Origin: Mortierella hygrophila
Taxonomy: Eukaryota; Mortierellomycota; Mortierellomycetes; Mortierellales; Mortierellaceae
Direction of reading: 5' to 3'
DNA: 64,000 bases
NCBI GenBank assembly: GCA_015680625.1
Contig: JAAAXW010000215.1
Location: 584 to 64,583 of the forward strand
A model generated the notes under the pieces. That model was not told where the DNA came from. It saw nothing but the letters and a program-made list of their open reading frames with translations, and did not search any database. The position numbers and the translations under genes are program-made. Shown here piece by piece: positions 33,019 through 44,246 of the stretch; within the stretch, counting starts at the first letter, position 1; every line of letters begins with the position of its first letter.

Positions 33019-34999
33019 ATGGAAGGACAACACTTCAGCAACAGACAGCTGGAAACACCTCCGGCATCGCCACTGCCAGAAGGGGTGGAGGAAGCGTTTG
33101 GGTCAGAACAAGAAGAGTTCGAACAAGAGGAGGTGGAATACGAGCGGCCTGCATGCAAGCAAGAGGAATACGAGGAGGAGGGATACCAGGGGGAAGGGGA
33201 GGATGACAAAAAGACCACCAATGACGAGGAATACGAAGAAGGGGAGGAGGAGGAGGGTCTATACAATTGGGGGGACGACTTGGAATTGACTCTGCCTGGT
33301 GAGTACTATTCAGGATATCGCAGAATGCTCTCCTGTATGTTGCAGCCAGGATGCACCATCCGCGTCAAATATGGACGCGACGGGAGAACGCTAGGATACC
33401 AAGTATACAGCGACTATTACCGTGAACAAGTACAACAACGACGACGAAAAGTAAAGGAATTCGAACGACAAAAGCGACAACAAGAACGGGAATTCGAGCG
33501 ACTACCGCAACCGCCGCGATCACAGCCATCGCCACCTCCTCCTGTGCTGGAATGTCGGCCAGCACTCTACTACCACAACCATGCACCGTGCCGCGACTTC
33601 TCTGACGAGCCTGTCTGGAACCAGACGGAACCCATACTTACGTCTGTCGAGGAGCAGGAGGAGGACCGGAGGTGGATGGAATACCACCAAAAGAACCTAC
33701 AGGACATGGACCGGAAAATGGAGGACAAGCTCATGTACTATGTCGCTCTCGCAGAAAAACAGCCACGCTATCCTCAAGAGCCGCTAAGAGTGTCCATGGT
33801 CCACGTAGATTCTGAACACCCCAGCACGAGCCAACTAGGAGGGCTCGGCGATGTCAATAGCAGTAGTGGCTCTCAGAACCTTCCTCCGTCGGCGTATATC
33901 AGCGACTCAGAGAAACCATTTCCGTGGTCTGATGATGAGGAGGAAGAGGCAGAAGAGTCTGAGCAGGGCAGGGTGATGTCCAGTATCGAACGATCTCTCA
34001 GGGCGCAGGCTGTCACGGCCCTCAATAACCCATCCGCCATGCTACTGCATTCAGTCTCCATGAATGAGGTATGTTGATTTTTTTGTTCCTATGCTGATTA
34101 CGGCCTGCGGCTCTCTTTTTTTTTGGTGAATCATGGACTTTTCTAGTGTTGAATCTATGCCATCTATGCATAGCTATTTTTTTTTTCCCTTGACTCACGA
34201 CATTATTGTTTGCTTTGTTTTTTCTATTCATGTAACCGTTCTTCAACTACTTAGACTCCAACTAGAACTCGACTGCGGATGTATCGGTAAGCAAAAGGAC
34301 CTCCTTTCTCCCCCTTTTTTTTGCCCGCTTCGTCATTTTTTTCCCTTTCTCTTCGACTCACCTCACCTTCTTAAACTTTCAAGCCATACCAACTCTAATG
34401 TTCCCTATGACTCCACGCATTAATTACCACAGTGGTATCTTTCTCACCAAACTTCGCCCACAAACTTTCCCATGAACGCCCTCCTCTGGTTTTTTTTTTC
34501 TATGACTCCGCGCAAATGATTTCCACACCCTTTTCGTCACCAAAAAATTCACTTCGCCCATTATATTTTTCCTACGGTCACCTTTTTTTTTTGTTTCTGT
34601 CCATGACTCTGCACAAAAATCTCACTTCGCCTTGGCACTTTCCCATGAAAACTTATCTTTCCCTCGATGACTCCTAGACATTTGACAGGACAGCCGCAGC
34701 CGCCCCACGAGTACGCGCCGGAATCCGTCAAGCAGGCTTATGGAGAATCAGGAGGCAAACCTCTCGACGACCACAGTCACCACCCTCACCACCACCTTAC
34801 CGATACTCACGCATCCTCTTCCTCTTCTTCGTCACACACTGCGGCAGCATCGGAGCACTATCAACACCATAACCATCATAGTCACAGCCATCATCATCAC
34901 CACCACCACATGGACTCATCGTCAAGTCATGTCGATGATGATGTCCCTATGGATGACGAGTTTGGTCCGACCTACTTTCAAGGAGCCCTCAATGATTGA
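33019..34999 (+). CDS. Unknown acidic protein with His-rich C-terminus
   Basis: Family not recognised. Exons 33019-34068, 34255-34286 and 34678-34999 join in phase to 467 residues. Residues about 15-90 are dominated by Glu, Asp and Tyr. A more structured block follows, reading YNWGDDLELTLPGEYYSGYRR then CMLQPGCTIRVKYGRDGRTLGYQVYSDYYREQ, which could be a small beta-rich domain. Next come a basic coiled-coil-like helix (QQRRRKVKEFERQKRQQERE), a Pro-rich stretch, a Glu-rich helix and an acidic Ser patch. The last exon encodes a His run (HHHHHHH) and ends YFQGALND. The tiny 32-bp exon 2 and exon 3 rest on phase and splice sites only; the alternative is a stop two codons into the first intron. The second intron consists of degenerate tandem repeats (see separate entry). 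Confidence 0.65.
34405..34680 (+). repeat. Degenerate tandem repeat filling an intron and its acceptor
   Basis: The motif TGACTCC(A/G)CGCA or a variant recurs at about 34408, 34503, 34604 and 34668 (spacing about 95, 101 and 64 bases). Between copies are repeated CTTCGCC and CTTTCCCATGAA boxes (CTTCGCCCA near 34446 and 34551, CTTCGCCTT near 34626). The last, shortened unit contains the CTCCTAG acceptor of the final exon. Confidence 0.6.
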
Positions 35000-35147
35000 G
35001 TCATACAAAAACTCTTGCTTCCAATATCAGTTTTCTCATCCTCTTTTCCCAGTTTGTAACAACAGCTTTCAGTAATTAAAAAATAAAATAAAGAAAAAGG
35101 GTGCATTCTTTTTTATTTACAACAAAAACAATTTCAAGAAAAAAGAT

Positions 35148-38138
35148 TCAACGGTCGAAGGCACGTTGGCATCGCTTGCGGAACCACCTCAAAGGCCGCT
35201 TAGCCTCCTTCTCCTTCCGCCGCCAATGATGAGCCTCCATCCGATGAATCCACTTCATGCCCGCAGGTGTAGCCGCCAGCTTCTCGACCTTTCGCTGGAT
35301 CCTCTCACTCGCATCCTGGACCACCTTCGACTTGACCACCCCCGCCACCCTTTTGTTAACATCCTGCGCAAACTGTGTTTGAAGTACCTCCTCGACCTTC
35401 TTGGTCACCTTCGAGTGCACATCCCGGACCTTCTCCGTCTTCCACACCTTCTCCATTCGGTCTTCGGCATCCGCCATGATCTTGTCGGCTCGTTTCAGGA
35501 TCTCCTCGGCGTTCATGCGCTCTGCCATGGCTTGGACCCGCTTGGACTTGAGGAGTTTCTCGACTTGGTCCTCGACTTCGACCATGAGGTCGTCCATCTT
35601 TTGGAGGACCTTCTCGGCTGTTGGGAGTTTGACCGCCTCGGCGGCCACTTGGCCAGATCGCTTGAGGGACTGGAATTTTTCATCCAAGAGGACAATCGGG
35701 TCCTTTTGTTCCTTGCTCCCCTTGCCGTGTTTCTGCTTGCCCTTGGAGGAGCATCGCTCAAAGAACCGATCCTTCAACTGATGCGCGCCCTGGTGAGCTC
35801 TCGTCAAGACGTCCCAACTGCGCGTCGCCGAATAATCCTGCTTGCCGAAAAACTGATCCACCCACGACGAGAACAGGATGAAAAGTCGCTTGGCCGAATG
35901 AAAAGTGTAGGATAGGGCGCTGTTGGTCATATCGTGAACGTCGCAGAGGACTGGTTGAAGTAGCCCCCACTGCTGGCTCATCCACTTGACCGTGTCTTTC
36001 GAGAGATGCTTGACCATGGGCGACGAGAGTCGCTGGAGTTGATTCTTCCACATCTGGCTCGCATCCTCATCCTCGTCGTCTTCGAAGTTGCCGAGTCTAT
36101 CGGGAGGAGTGTGTGTTAGAACACGATCGGTGGGTGGGACGACGACTCGCTTGGGCCAGACAAGCTCTCGAGGCGTCAGAGGCACGCGTGTGCCGTTCGC
36201 AAACCAGATATGCATAAAGTGCTGTGTTTTGGTACGGCAAAGCCAGGACGACAAGGGAACATCCGCAGGGGCGGGACCTCGAGGATAGTGTTTTCGAAGA
36301 AGAGCGACATAGACCTTGAAAGTTCCATTACCGAGATCTTGAACAATCGGGTCTCCAACACCAGGAGTGCTCTCGGTAGGGGCTCCTCGAACCGACCACG
36401 CCTTGTCGTCCCCAAGAATCCGGACATGGAAAGGATGTCGATGTTTGCCCTTGTACGGAGTACTCTTGGCAGTCAAAAAGTCGACGTGGGCGACTCCCAT
36501 GCGACCGTTCTGGACATAGTCGATATGTCGGATAATGGCGTGCGATGGTTGCGAGAAAGTGCCAAAGCCCATGTTGATGCCCACCACGATCGCCAACACG
36601 ACTGTCAACGCCACAAAGAACACGCCCACACCTGTTGTAAGGTGGTCCTGCAGCTTTGTCCCCCAGACCAAACCCACATATAGTCCTTGGCTCATGAACT
36701 CCTTGACAATACGCCACTTTTCGCAGACTGAATCAAACACTAATGCTTGGGCAGGAGTGCTTCCGTCGACGAGGCGCTGGATATGGATGCTGAGGAGGTC
36801 CTGCATGGTAAAGCAAGATTGCAAGATGACATGGACCTGCTGGTCAACTGCAGAGGCAATCCGTCCTGATCTGGGTTGACGAAGGTGGGTAGCGAGTTGT
36901 TGACGGAGATCGATCGCGGTGAATTGGTCGAGGTAATCCTCTGACGACACGAGGATAAGGAGAGGAATGAGGGCCTGAGCGAACCGGAGTAAGTTCTGAG
37001 CGTCGTGTCGAGTCGGTCCAGAGGCTGGCAGGACATAGACGCACAGATCGGTGCTCTCGTTTTGATCAACCTCTGCAGCAGCAGATTCCGCCGACTTGGT
37101 CACAAAGCATGGCCTGGGAATACCGGACGCATGTTGATGTTTGTGCTGTAGAATAAAGTTGGTGGTGATCTTTTCTTGGATCCGGGTCGATGCGTCGTCA
37201 GTCAGGTCTCGTCCGGTGATCTTGATCCGAAGGCTGCGATATCCTCCAGTGGTCTCGGTGGAGTCGAGGGCTGCAAGGTGAGGAATCACTGCTTCTGTAT
37301 GAGGCTGGTGAACATGAGTGGTTGAAACGAAGAGCTGGGAGACGGGAGCAGATGCAGAGGGCGGTGTTGACAAAGACAAACCCTCCTCACTTGCAGGAAC
37401 ATCAGCATGGAGTTGGACAGTTCTTGTGGTCGACTGTTGTCTCGCTGGTAGGTCCGTGCTGCGCGACTCTTGGCATGGTACAACATCAGGTGCAGTGTCG
37501 AGAGAAGCCGCGTTTTCGTTCAAAGTCTGCGAAATTGACTCTGGTCCACGCTGGTCCAGCTGTTGTTGCTGGGAATGGGTCGAGTCTGACGGAGGGGCGA
37601 TAACTAATGCCTCAGTGATAACATCTCTTTCGTCGACAAGCAAGAAATCATGTTCGTCTCCATCGCTCCTGTCATCCTTGCCATCCTGTGCTTGCTGGTT
37701 GTTGTTATTGTTTCCATCAACATCGCATGCGCTCTGGACATTTTGGACTTGCTGCTGCTGCGTCGGGTCAGAATCAAGGGTCGCTAAATCCTCTGCCAAG
37801 GCGAGTGAGCGCGACTGGTTGTGAAGAACAAGGAGGGGACCTTGTCCGAGCTGGAGTGAAGCGAGGGCAATAGGAGCGGAATCTTCTGCTGCGACTGGGA
37901 CCGTGCTTATTGTTGCTGTTGACTCATTGTCGTCGTATCTTGGCGGGGAGAAGGAGGATAAGACAAGGTCAGAGTCGTGGTCATCGTCGTCGTGGTGATA
38001 GTCGATATCTGTTGTGTAAGAGGGCTGGTCAGAGTCGGAGGGGTAGTCCTGGAGGTCTTCGGACTCGTAGCTGACGAGGTCGTCGAGATCGGATGCGTCG
38101 CTGAAGGGCGAGCTGGGGTCTGGCACCTCTTGGCGCAT
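35148..38138 (-). CDS. Single-pass membrane protein with septin-like segment, filamin-like domain and coiled-coil tail
   Basis: A 996-residue uninterrupted frame; family not recognised. Residues 1-290 are acidic, Ser/Gln-rich and probably disordered. Residues about 300-460 look folded. One block, LCVYVLPASGPTRHDAQ followed by LLRFAQALIPLLILVSSEDYL, resembles the strand-helix-strand of septin G domains (CLYFIxPTG ... LIPVIAKAD), but no P-loop or AKAD motif is present. A single hydrophobic helix (about 500-525, GVFFVALTVVLAIVVGINMGF) follows. After it a beta-rich region (about 545-650, with VRILGDDKAWSVRG and LGNGTFKVYVALL) resembles a filamin/Ig-like repeat. The last 200 residues are charged helices with repeated VxKKVExxL patterns. 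There is no signal peptide; the helix would act as a signal anchor. The long CT-rich leader (38200-38400, minus strand) supports this start. Confidence 0.7.
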   Translation of the reverse strand: MRQEVPDPSSPFSDASDLDDLVSYESEDLQDYPSDSDQPSYTTDIDYHHDDDDHDSDLVLSSFSPPRYDDNESTATISTVPVAAEDSAPIALASLQLGQGPLLVLHNQSRSLALAEDLATLDSDPTQQQQVQNVQSACDVDGNNNNNQQAQDGKDDRSDGDEHDFLLVDERDVITEALVIAPPSDSTHSQQQQLDQRGPESISQTLNENAASLDTAPDVVPCQESRSTDLPARQQSTTRTVQLHADVPASEEGLSLSTPPSASAPVSQLFVSTTHVHQPHTEAVIPHLAALDSTETTGGYRSLRIKITGRDLTDDASTRIQEKITTNFILQHKHQHASGIPRPCFVTKSAESAAAEVDQNESTDLCVYVLPASGPTRHDAQNLLRFAQALIPLLILVSSEDYLDQFTAIDLRQQLATHLRQPRSGRIASAVDQQVHVILQSCFTMQDLLSIHIQRLVDGSTPAQALVFDSVCEKWRIVKEFMSQGLYVGLVWGTKLQDHLTTGVGVFFVALTVVLAIVVGINMGFGTFSQPSHAIIRHIDYVQNGRMGVAHVDFLTAKSTPYKGKHRHPFHVRILGDDKAWSVRGAPTESTPGVGDPIVQDLGNGTFKVYVALLRKHYPRGPAPADVPLSSWLCRTKTQHFMHIWFANGTRVPLTPRELVWPKRVVVPPTDRVLTHTPPDRLGNFEDDEDEDASQMWKNQLQRLSSPMVKHLSKDTVKWMSQQWGLLQPVLCDVHDMTNSALSYTFHSAKRLFILFSSWVDQFFGKQDYSATRSWDVLTRAHQGAHQLKDRFFERCSSKGKQKHGKGSKEQKDPIVLLDEKFQSLKRSGQVAAEAVKLPTAEKVLQKMDDLMVEVEDQVEKLLKSKRVQAMAERMNAEEILKRADKIMADAEDRMEKVWKTEKVRDVHSKVTKKVEEVLQTQFAQDVNKRVAGVVKSKVVQDASERIQRKVEKLAATPAGMKWIHRMEAHHWRRKEKEAKRPLRWFRKRCQRAFDR

Positions 38139-39119
38139 GGTGGCTGGATAGACGACGGTGTTTGTTTTGGGCGCAGTCCTGTTGCACGAAAAAAGGGAGA
38201 GAAGGCTGAAGGGATGCTAGGTGTAAGAAGAAAGAGGGTGGAGATGTGAAAAGCAGAGTGTAGTGGAAGAAGAAGGGGACGGTGGAAGGTAGAGGACGAG
38301 GAAACCAAGGGGAAGAAAGAAGGAAAGAAAGATGAGGAAAGGAAGGGAAAGAAGGAAAGAAAGCCCATGAAATTTGATGGTGCAACAAAAGAGGAAAAGG
38401 CTTCCACATCAGCATAGACTAAAAAAGGGGATTGTGCACTGCTCAAAATACGTGGAGCACGCACACTCACACGCTTGAATTCTCTTGGGCCCATGTTGAA
38501 TAATGAATGCTCCTCTTCTGTCTCTTCTGCTTCTTTACCCCTTAGATTTGGGTCTTCTTTCTTTCATCCCCCTTGGTCCCTATTCAAAAGAAGAAAAGAT
38601 AAAAATGAACAATGAGAACTAGACTGGCTTGACCACAGCGCAGTGTAGAAAAGACGACTGAGTAAAGGTTGATATGAAGAGTGGCTGTACAGTACAACAA
38701 ACTCCTCGACCACTCAGCCCAGTACCGCCACCTTTCCATACTCCCAGCCAACGCTTTCCTGCTGTTGTTGTTTATTTATCAGAGCAACTTATTTCTTAAC
38801 TGTATTCTCTATCTCTCTGTCTCTCTTCTTCTCTCCCTCCCTTGCACTTTTTCCCTTCGTCGTCCTTTTTTTTCGTTCCCCTTCTGCCCCCCTCACCATC
38901 GACGCTTCTTCCTCTATCCTTCCTCCTTTCCTTCATCCGTCCCCTCCTCCCCTTCCTCTACCCTCTCGCTCACGACCCCTTCCTTCCCACACATAAATAC
39001 CCTACCCCAACCCTCAACGACCAATTGCCCTCACCTAACCCCTCCTAACCCCTGCCTGCGACCACCCACCCACCTCCTCCCACTCTCGCTATCACTCACC
39101 CTCACTACCACAAACAGAG
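38139..39119. promoter_or_regulatory. Divergent intergenic region with CT-rich leaders on both sides
   Basis: From 38200 to 38370 the plus strand is almost pure purine (pyrimidine tract for the minus gene). From about 38790 to 39110 the plus strand is almost pure pyrimidine/CA, leading straight into the Opy2-like start. No gene is apparent in between. Confidence 0.45.
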
Positions 39120-41578
39120 ATGTCAACAACTACCCCCACCTGCACCAAACCAACATGCAATCCCAACAACATGGTCTGTTCTCCCTCATGCGCGACCGGC
39201 CTCAGCTGCCGTGCCGACGTTATTGGTAGCATCTGCCAATGCCCCTCGGCAAGCTGTGTCAAGATCAACTTTGACACTGGTGCAGGAAACGGAGACGACG
39301 ACAGCAGCGACTCGAAACCTTCGCTTATCGGACCCATTATCGGGGCCATAGCTGGACTTGCGGCTATTGCTTGCATTGCGTTCTTTGTCATCAGGAAACG
39401 GAAGCAGAAGCGAAGACGGTCTTCAGTGTTGATGCTCGGGCAGGATGATTCGAATGATTCTTTCTCCAAGCGATGGAACCCTGTAAGGACACACAACCTT
39501 TTTTCATTTTATTTCAGAAGGTTAAGGGCACTCTGTTGAACAGACAGACAGAGAGTCAGGGCACCGGACGATTCCAGTCAACAGAGACAACGACAACTAA
39601 CAAACACTCCCAGAGAGACTGACACTGCCTGAGAGAAAGACTTCGAAGAGAGAGGAGGAGGGGGAGGTGCATCTCCGCATGGTCCCTTCAAGTGGGAAAT
39701 TGGCGCTAAAAATATTTGTGGGCGTACGGGCTTGACCAACCACAGGGCTAGGCTGGAGAGCAAGCGCAATCGACCGCAACTCACAACACAACATAAACAA
39801 AGCAACACAACAAGGAACAAAGACGATACAACAACAACAAACAACGAAAAGGCAGATACATTGCATATCAGAAACGGATAGCGGTGGAACAACTATATTT
39901 GACAAACAATCAACAACGACAACAAACATCAAAATGGGTACTCAGACCGGCTCCCTTCCCCTTCCCCCAGCATCCACATCGGCATCGACATCGACAGACT
40001 TGGGCCCTTTTTTTTTTACCGGACTGGCGAGTCAGTCGGCGAAGCAAAAAAAAAAATATCCAGGATGGGCAAAGACGACAAAGAAAGACACAAGGATGCG
40101 AATACTAATATCCATTGAACCAGAAGAAGAAAAAAGGGCTCATTGCCGCCTTTTTATGTATTTTTGGATATTTTGGAGAATGTGTGTCCATGTTTACATC
40201 CACTCTTTTCTCGCTGGTTCCCGAACCGTGAGGGGTTTCAGAATCATTTCCAACAGAGTCCAAGTGGTCCTCCAATGGCACTCCTTAACTTTCTTAACTG
40301 GCCAAACAACTGACCCTCAACCGTAATTCTGTGATTCAATCGTATCTCTAGTCGACAGGAAGCGAGTTTGCAGGACACAAGGACGTTATCAGGATCGCAT
40401 ACATCCCCAGTATGATTGGAGACAGCCCTGCCAGTCGACCCGTATCAACGGCAACGGCGCTCGCATGTAAGATCTTGGTTTGCTTGCCTGGAAAGAAGCA
40501 TATTTTTGTCGTAATCGAGGATACTAACGACAGGAAGGAGACCCATGTCGCTGACTCTTCTCTCTCTTCTAATTGTTCGTTGTCATTAGCACCACAACCT
40601 CAGTTCGCTTCACTACGAGGCGAGGATCGCAACAAACACGACTCGGTGGGATCGGCGGGATCACACATGTCGGCAGTACTGGACGAAGCGGTGGTCATGG
40701 CAGTGACAACCAAAGCAACCCCTCAGGTCATGAACTTCACAGCCATTAAGGCAGCCAAGTCGGATCTCATCCAACGCTCCAACACTCTTCACAGCACCAA
40801 CTCGATCAAGCGGTCAACATCTCAACGGCGAATTGCAGACGCAAAGAACACCACTAATACCCCCGCGATAGGAGGTCATAGGACTCCATCACCTCTCGCA
40901 GGCGGGGGCAGTAGTGGCAATAATACCCATGTCCTTAGCGACTCTGATGACAATAGCGATGCCGAGACCAGCACCGCCACTTCAGTCACACAGACGGCAC
41001 ATATGAGGCGGCGGTCAGCAGGAAAACAGAATCTCATGGATAGCACCCACAACCCGTTCATGAGTCCTACGGAACTGCTGGCTACAGGATCTGCATTACC
41101 TTCACCATCAGGATCGTCTGTGTCCGGGCATAACAGTGACACGCTTGTCTCTCACAAGGGATCCTCGGCCTACCGCAACTCCAACCCCTTCATGTCACAG
41201 TCCGAGTCTGCGACCCTCATCCCGGAGCTCAGTCCCAACACCAACACTTTTTCAACCAACAACCGGTTCTCGACACTCTCCAGTTCAACATCAGCCCCAT
41301 CACCAGTCTTGTCGTCATCGTCGACATTTGCTTCGATACCCATCCGACTCGGAGGGGACATTGTCGACGATGGCACCAACGATCCTCTTTCACCGTTCGC
41401 AGACCTTGCAGGTGGAAGTAATTTAAGACCGTGGATGTCATCGGGCACGCCGGCGTTACGAGATTCGACCTTCTCGACTATGTCGGATGCTCGGTCGTCT
41501 ACAAGGGGAGATGGCGAGGAGATTATGATCTTTTGGGGCGGGCAGCATAATCGCGACTCCAAAGCCTCGAATGTATGA
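39120..41578 (+). CDS. OPY2: Opy2-like single-pass membrane anchor
   Basis: Yeast Opy2 is a plasma-membrane anchor that recruits Ste50-Ste11 in the HOG and invasive-growth MAPK pathways. Exons 39120-39482, 40352-40466 and 40590-41578 join in phase to 488 residues. The short extracellular N-terminus holds eight Cys within residues 8-46 (CTKPTC, VCSPSC, LSC, CQCPSASC), like the Opy2 N-terminal domain, with no cleavable signal peptide. One membrane helix (about 68-91) is followed by a basic stop-transfer stretch RKRKQKRRR. The cytoplasmic part starts with a KDVIRIAYIPSM motif; a similar IAYIPG motif is recalled for fungal Opy2 proteins. The rest is Ser/Thr-rich and disordered, with NPFM repeats (NPFMSPTE, NPFMSQSE). 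The first intron is 869 bp. Assignment rests on Cys pattern, topology and the IAYIP motif; other Cys-rich single-pass proteins are possible. Confidence 0.7.
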
Positions 41579-42900
41579 GAATAAAATGACCCTTTTTTTC
41601 TTGGCTATGATTACCTTTGATCACTTGCGGTTCATTTGTATGGCAATGGGCGCTCAGGGGAAGGGGGCATGCGAGTTGTGTGGCATGTGTGAAAAGGGTG
41701 TGCAGAAATTGGTGGCGCGTGCGTGAGCTTGATTGTTTGTGTGAGTTTATTAAACTTTTTTTTTCAGGTGTGCCAAGGTTCGCGCATGTCGCTATGCTGC
41801 TTAAGAGGGGCACTATTGTTACCATTTACTGCCGCTGTTTCTACCTGTTTACTGAATGTTTGCGTGATGTTGGCGGTGCTAGTGTGTGGCGCTGTCGCTA
41901 TCGTTATTGCTCCTGCTGCTGCTGATGGTCTCCATCTCCATTCGGGAACTGGTTCAAAGGCGGGTCAGGGGTACGAATAATCCCTCTCCTGAAAGATAAC
42001 CCGGACTCTCAAAAGGAATGACCATAAGGTTCTACGAGCACGACACAGTAATCCGAACATCCATATCGTCATCCTCTTCAAAAGTCCAACGCCCTCGTCC
42101 TAGTTGGCCTCTTACTCTTCCTCGTTCACTAGCCAACCCGCGGCACTGCGATCCTTAAGGAAAACTCGGTCCCCTCGTCGTACCCGTGACTCGTCTGCTG
42201 TTGTGCACGAGAGTTGAGTGGAAACTAGGTGTCATGGCCAGGCCTGGTAAGATTACCGTTCATCGGCTGTGTCACTTCCTCGTCCTCTGAGCCTCCGTCT
42301 TCCCTAAACGTTTCATCGTCCTTGTACTATTTTGTAGGTCAACCAAGTAATTTTCAACGACGTTTTATCCGGAACAATGTCCACTATATCCATCAAGCGG
42401 CCTAGACTCCTTTCAGTATGTTGAGACAAAGGAAAAAAGTACCTCGGTCTGTGTTATTTGGTGCTTTGAAGGTGGAGAAGGACCAGGCACGCGCCCTTCA
42501 TTATTCAAGAGGATGATAGTCAGTGCCAACCCATTTACATCCGAAGCAACTGAGCACATGAGGCAATAGAGATGGCTGGTACAAGAGTTAGAGACAAAGA
42601 GAAGCTAGTGCCTTTCCATCTGGAAAGTGAACCGGCTGTTTTCTTTATGGCAGAAACAATTAATGGAGATGAAGTAAATAAGGTGAAAAATGCAAAATGG
42701 CGCAGTGGAGGCTGCAAATGAAGAGAAATGAGTGGAGTGGGAGGATAATCTAATCTACAAACAAAAAAATGAGGGAATGAAATGAAGAAAATGGGTGGGG
42801 TGTGGATGGTGAATGCTATGGACAGAAAAATTAATATGTAACAGAGGGGATGGCTAAATGAAAAAGGGGCTAGTGGATAAACCACACATCATTCTCAAAT
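41579..42900. other. Convergent intergenic region, no supported gene
   Basis: Lies between the 3' ends of the Opy2-like and DPBB genes. An AATAAA at 41580 almost touches the Opy2-like stop codon. On the minus strand at 42050-42330 several short open stretches occur in different frames but none makes a consistent gene. The rest is unremarkable. Confidence 0.4.
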
Positions 42901-44217
42901 TTAGATAAACTGCCAGGTGAGCTTGAGGACACCGACGCCGAGGCCAGCAAACTTCTTGAAGGCACCCTGGGAGAGATCGAGGTCTCCAAAGTTGCAGTAC
43001 TTGCTGGGACACATGTCGACGACGGTGACGACGACCTGGGTGTTGGAACCCTTCTCCGTTACCAGGATCTTCTTGCCGCAAATCTTCGTGCCACTGCCCA
43101 TTTGAGCTATTTTCGATGGCACATATGGTAAATTGTTAATAAGGAGAGGAAAGAGATGAGTGGGTTAATTATCGATTCTTTGTTTGTTTGTGTGACAAGA
43201 ACAAAAACCGTTAAATGCAAACGAAGCGCATGTCAATTGCAAACTATAGCCCAAAAGATAATTACCTTCATTGACCGCGACAATCATATCGGACTGAGAG
43301 TAGTTGTGCTCGCACTGGCCGTGGGTGTCAGAGTACCAGGTAGCGCGACCAGTATACCAGGTGCCACCACCACTGCCAGGGTTAGAGGTAGGCTTGGGAG
43401 TAGACTTGGAGGTAGTCGTGGTAGTTGTCTTGGTAGTAGTTGTCTTGGTAGTTGTCTTGGTAGTTGTCGTGGTAGTGGTGGCAGTAGTAGTGGGAACAGC
43501 AGCAGGAGTAGTCTTGGTGGGCTGGGGGTTGGTCACTGAGGAGGAGGCAGGGTCTGGCTTGGGGGGCTTGGACAGGTTCCAGACAATGTTGAGCAAGTTC
43601 TTGGGCGAGATCGGGTTGGTGGCAGGATCAAGAGGGTTCGAAGGATCGGTCAGGTTACCAATGGTGAGTTCCGACTCGTCATCGAAGACCATCAACTCAA
43701 AGGGGGTCTCGTATGAGAGACCCTCGAGGGCCTCACGATTAAGGGCGACCGAGCCGTATTCGCAGTCATCACAGACGCCGACAATTTTGGCATAGATGGA
43801 CTCGTCAGTGTTAACACGGTTGAAGACTTGGATCCATTGGCCGCAGGTCGAGTTGGTTGAGGAGACGTTGCCGAATTGGAGGGGGTTGATCAAAGCGACG
43901 TTATCGGTCTCGTAAAAGGTCGCGTTGTCGCAACCAGTGAAGGTGTTTGCTGCAGTGTTGAAGTAGACGAGAGAAGGAGATGTGGGGGCGGTGGTAGAGT
44001 TGGCTTTGGGGCTGGTTGGTGATGCGACGGAGGCGGGGGTAGTGTCGGTGGTGAGGTTGAAGAAGGAAGCAGTGCCGGTGTACTTTGTGTCCCAGACAGC
44101 AGCTGCGGAGCCGTTGGTTGGGGGTGAGCTGTTGGGTCCGGAGAATGCGCCGAAGAGTGCGCCGGTGATGATAGACAAGGGTCCAGCTGCTGATGCAAGT
44201 CTTGGAATGGGAGCCAT
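42901..44217 (-). CDS. Secreted protein with two double-psi beta-barrel (expansin/RlpA-like) domains
   Basis: Exons 43266-44217 and 42901-43106 join in phase to 385 residues. The N-terminus is hydrophobic (about residues 8-28) and fits a signal peptide. Residues about 286-385 are a clear RlpA/EG45-like DPBB domain: RATWY, the NYSQSDMIVAVNE stretch, CGKKILVTE, VTVVDMCPSKYCNFGDLDLSQGAF and a terminal KLTWQFI. Residues about 46-180 look like a second, diverged copy: TGTASFFNL at the start, CGQWIQVFN, then AKIVGVCDDCEYGSVALNREALEGL. A Thr/Lys-rich linker (232-275, likely O-mannosylated) joins them. Such proteins in fungi act on or bind cell-wall polysaccharides; the expansin C-terminal binding domain is absent. 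Catalytic activity cannot be judged. Confidence 0.85.
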
Positions 44218-44246
44218 TGTATTAGGGATGTGACAGTTGCGAGAGA

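Noticed and set aside
35166..35915. 249-codon plus-strand frame opposite the septin-like gene
   Set aside because: Mirror of a Lys/Glu/Val-rich coding strand (Leu/Arg/His-rich), typical of an antisense shadow.
39934..40326. ATG-initiated 130-codon frame inside the first intron of the Opy2-like gene
   Set aside because: Composition changes abruptly (poly-Phe, Lys runs, Trp/Phe-rich) and skipping it gives a phase-consistent, family-like protein.
42050..42330. Minus-strand stretches resembling an SH3 fragment (RRGDRVFLKDRSAAGW) and an acidic exon
   Set aside because: The pieces lie in different frames, joining them needs introns of under 35 bases or frameshifts, and a competing frame over the same bases is equally open. 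The SH3 likeness covers only half a domain.
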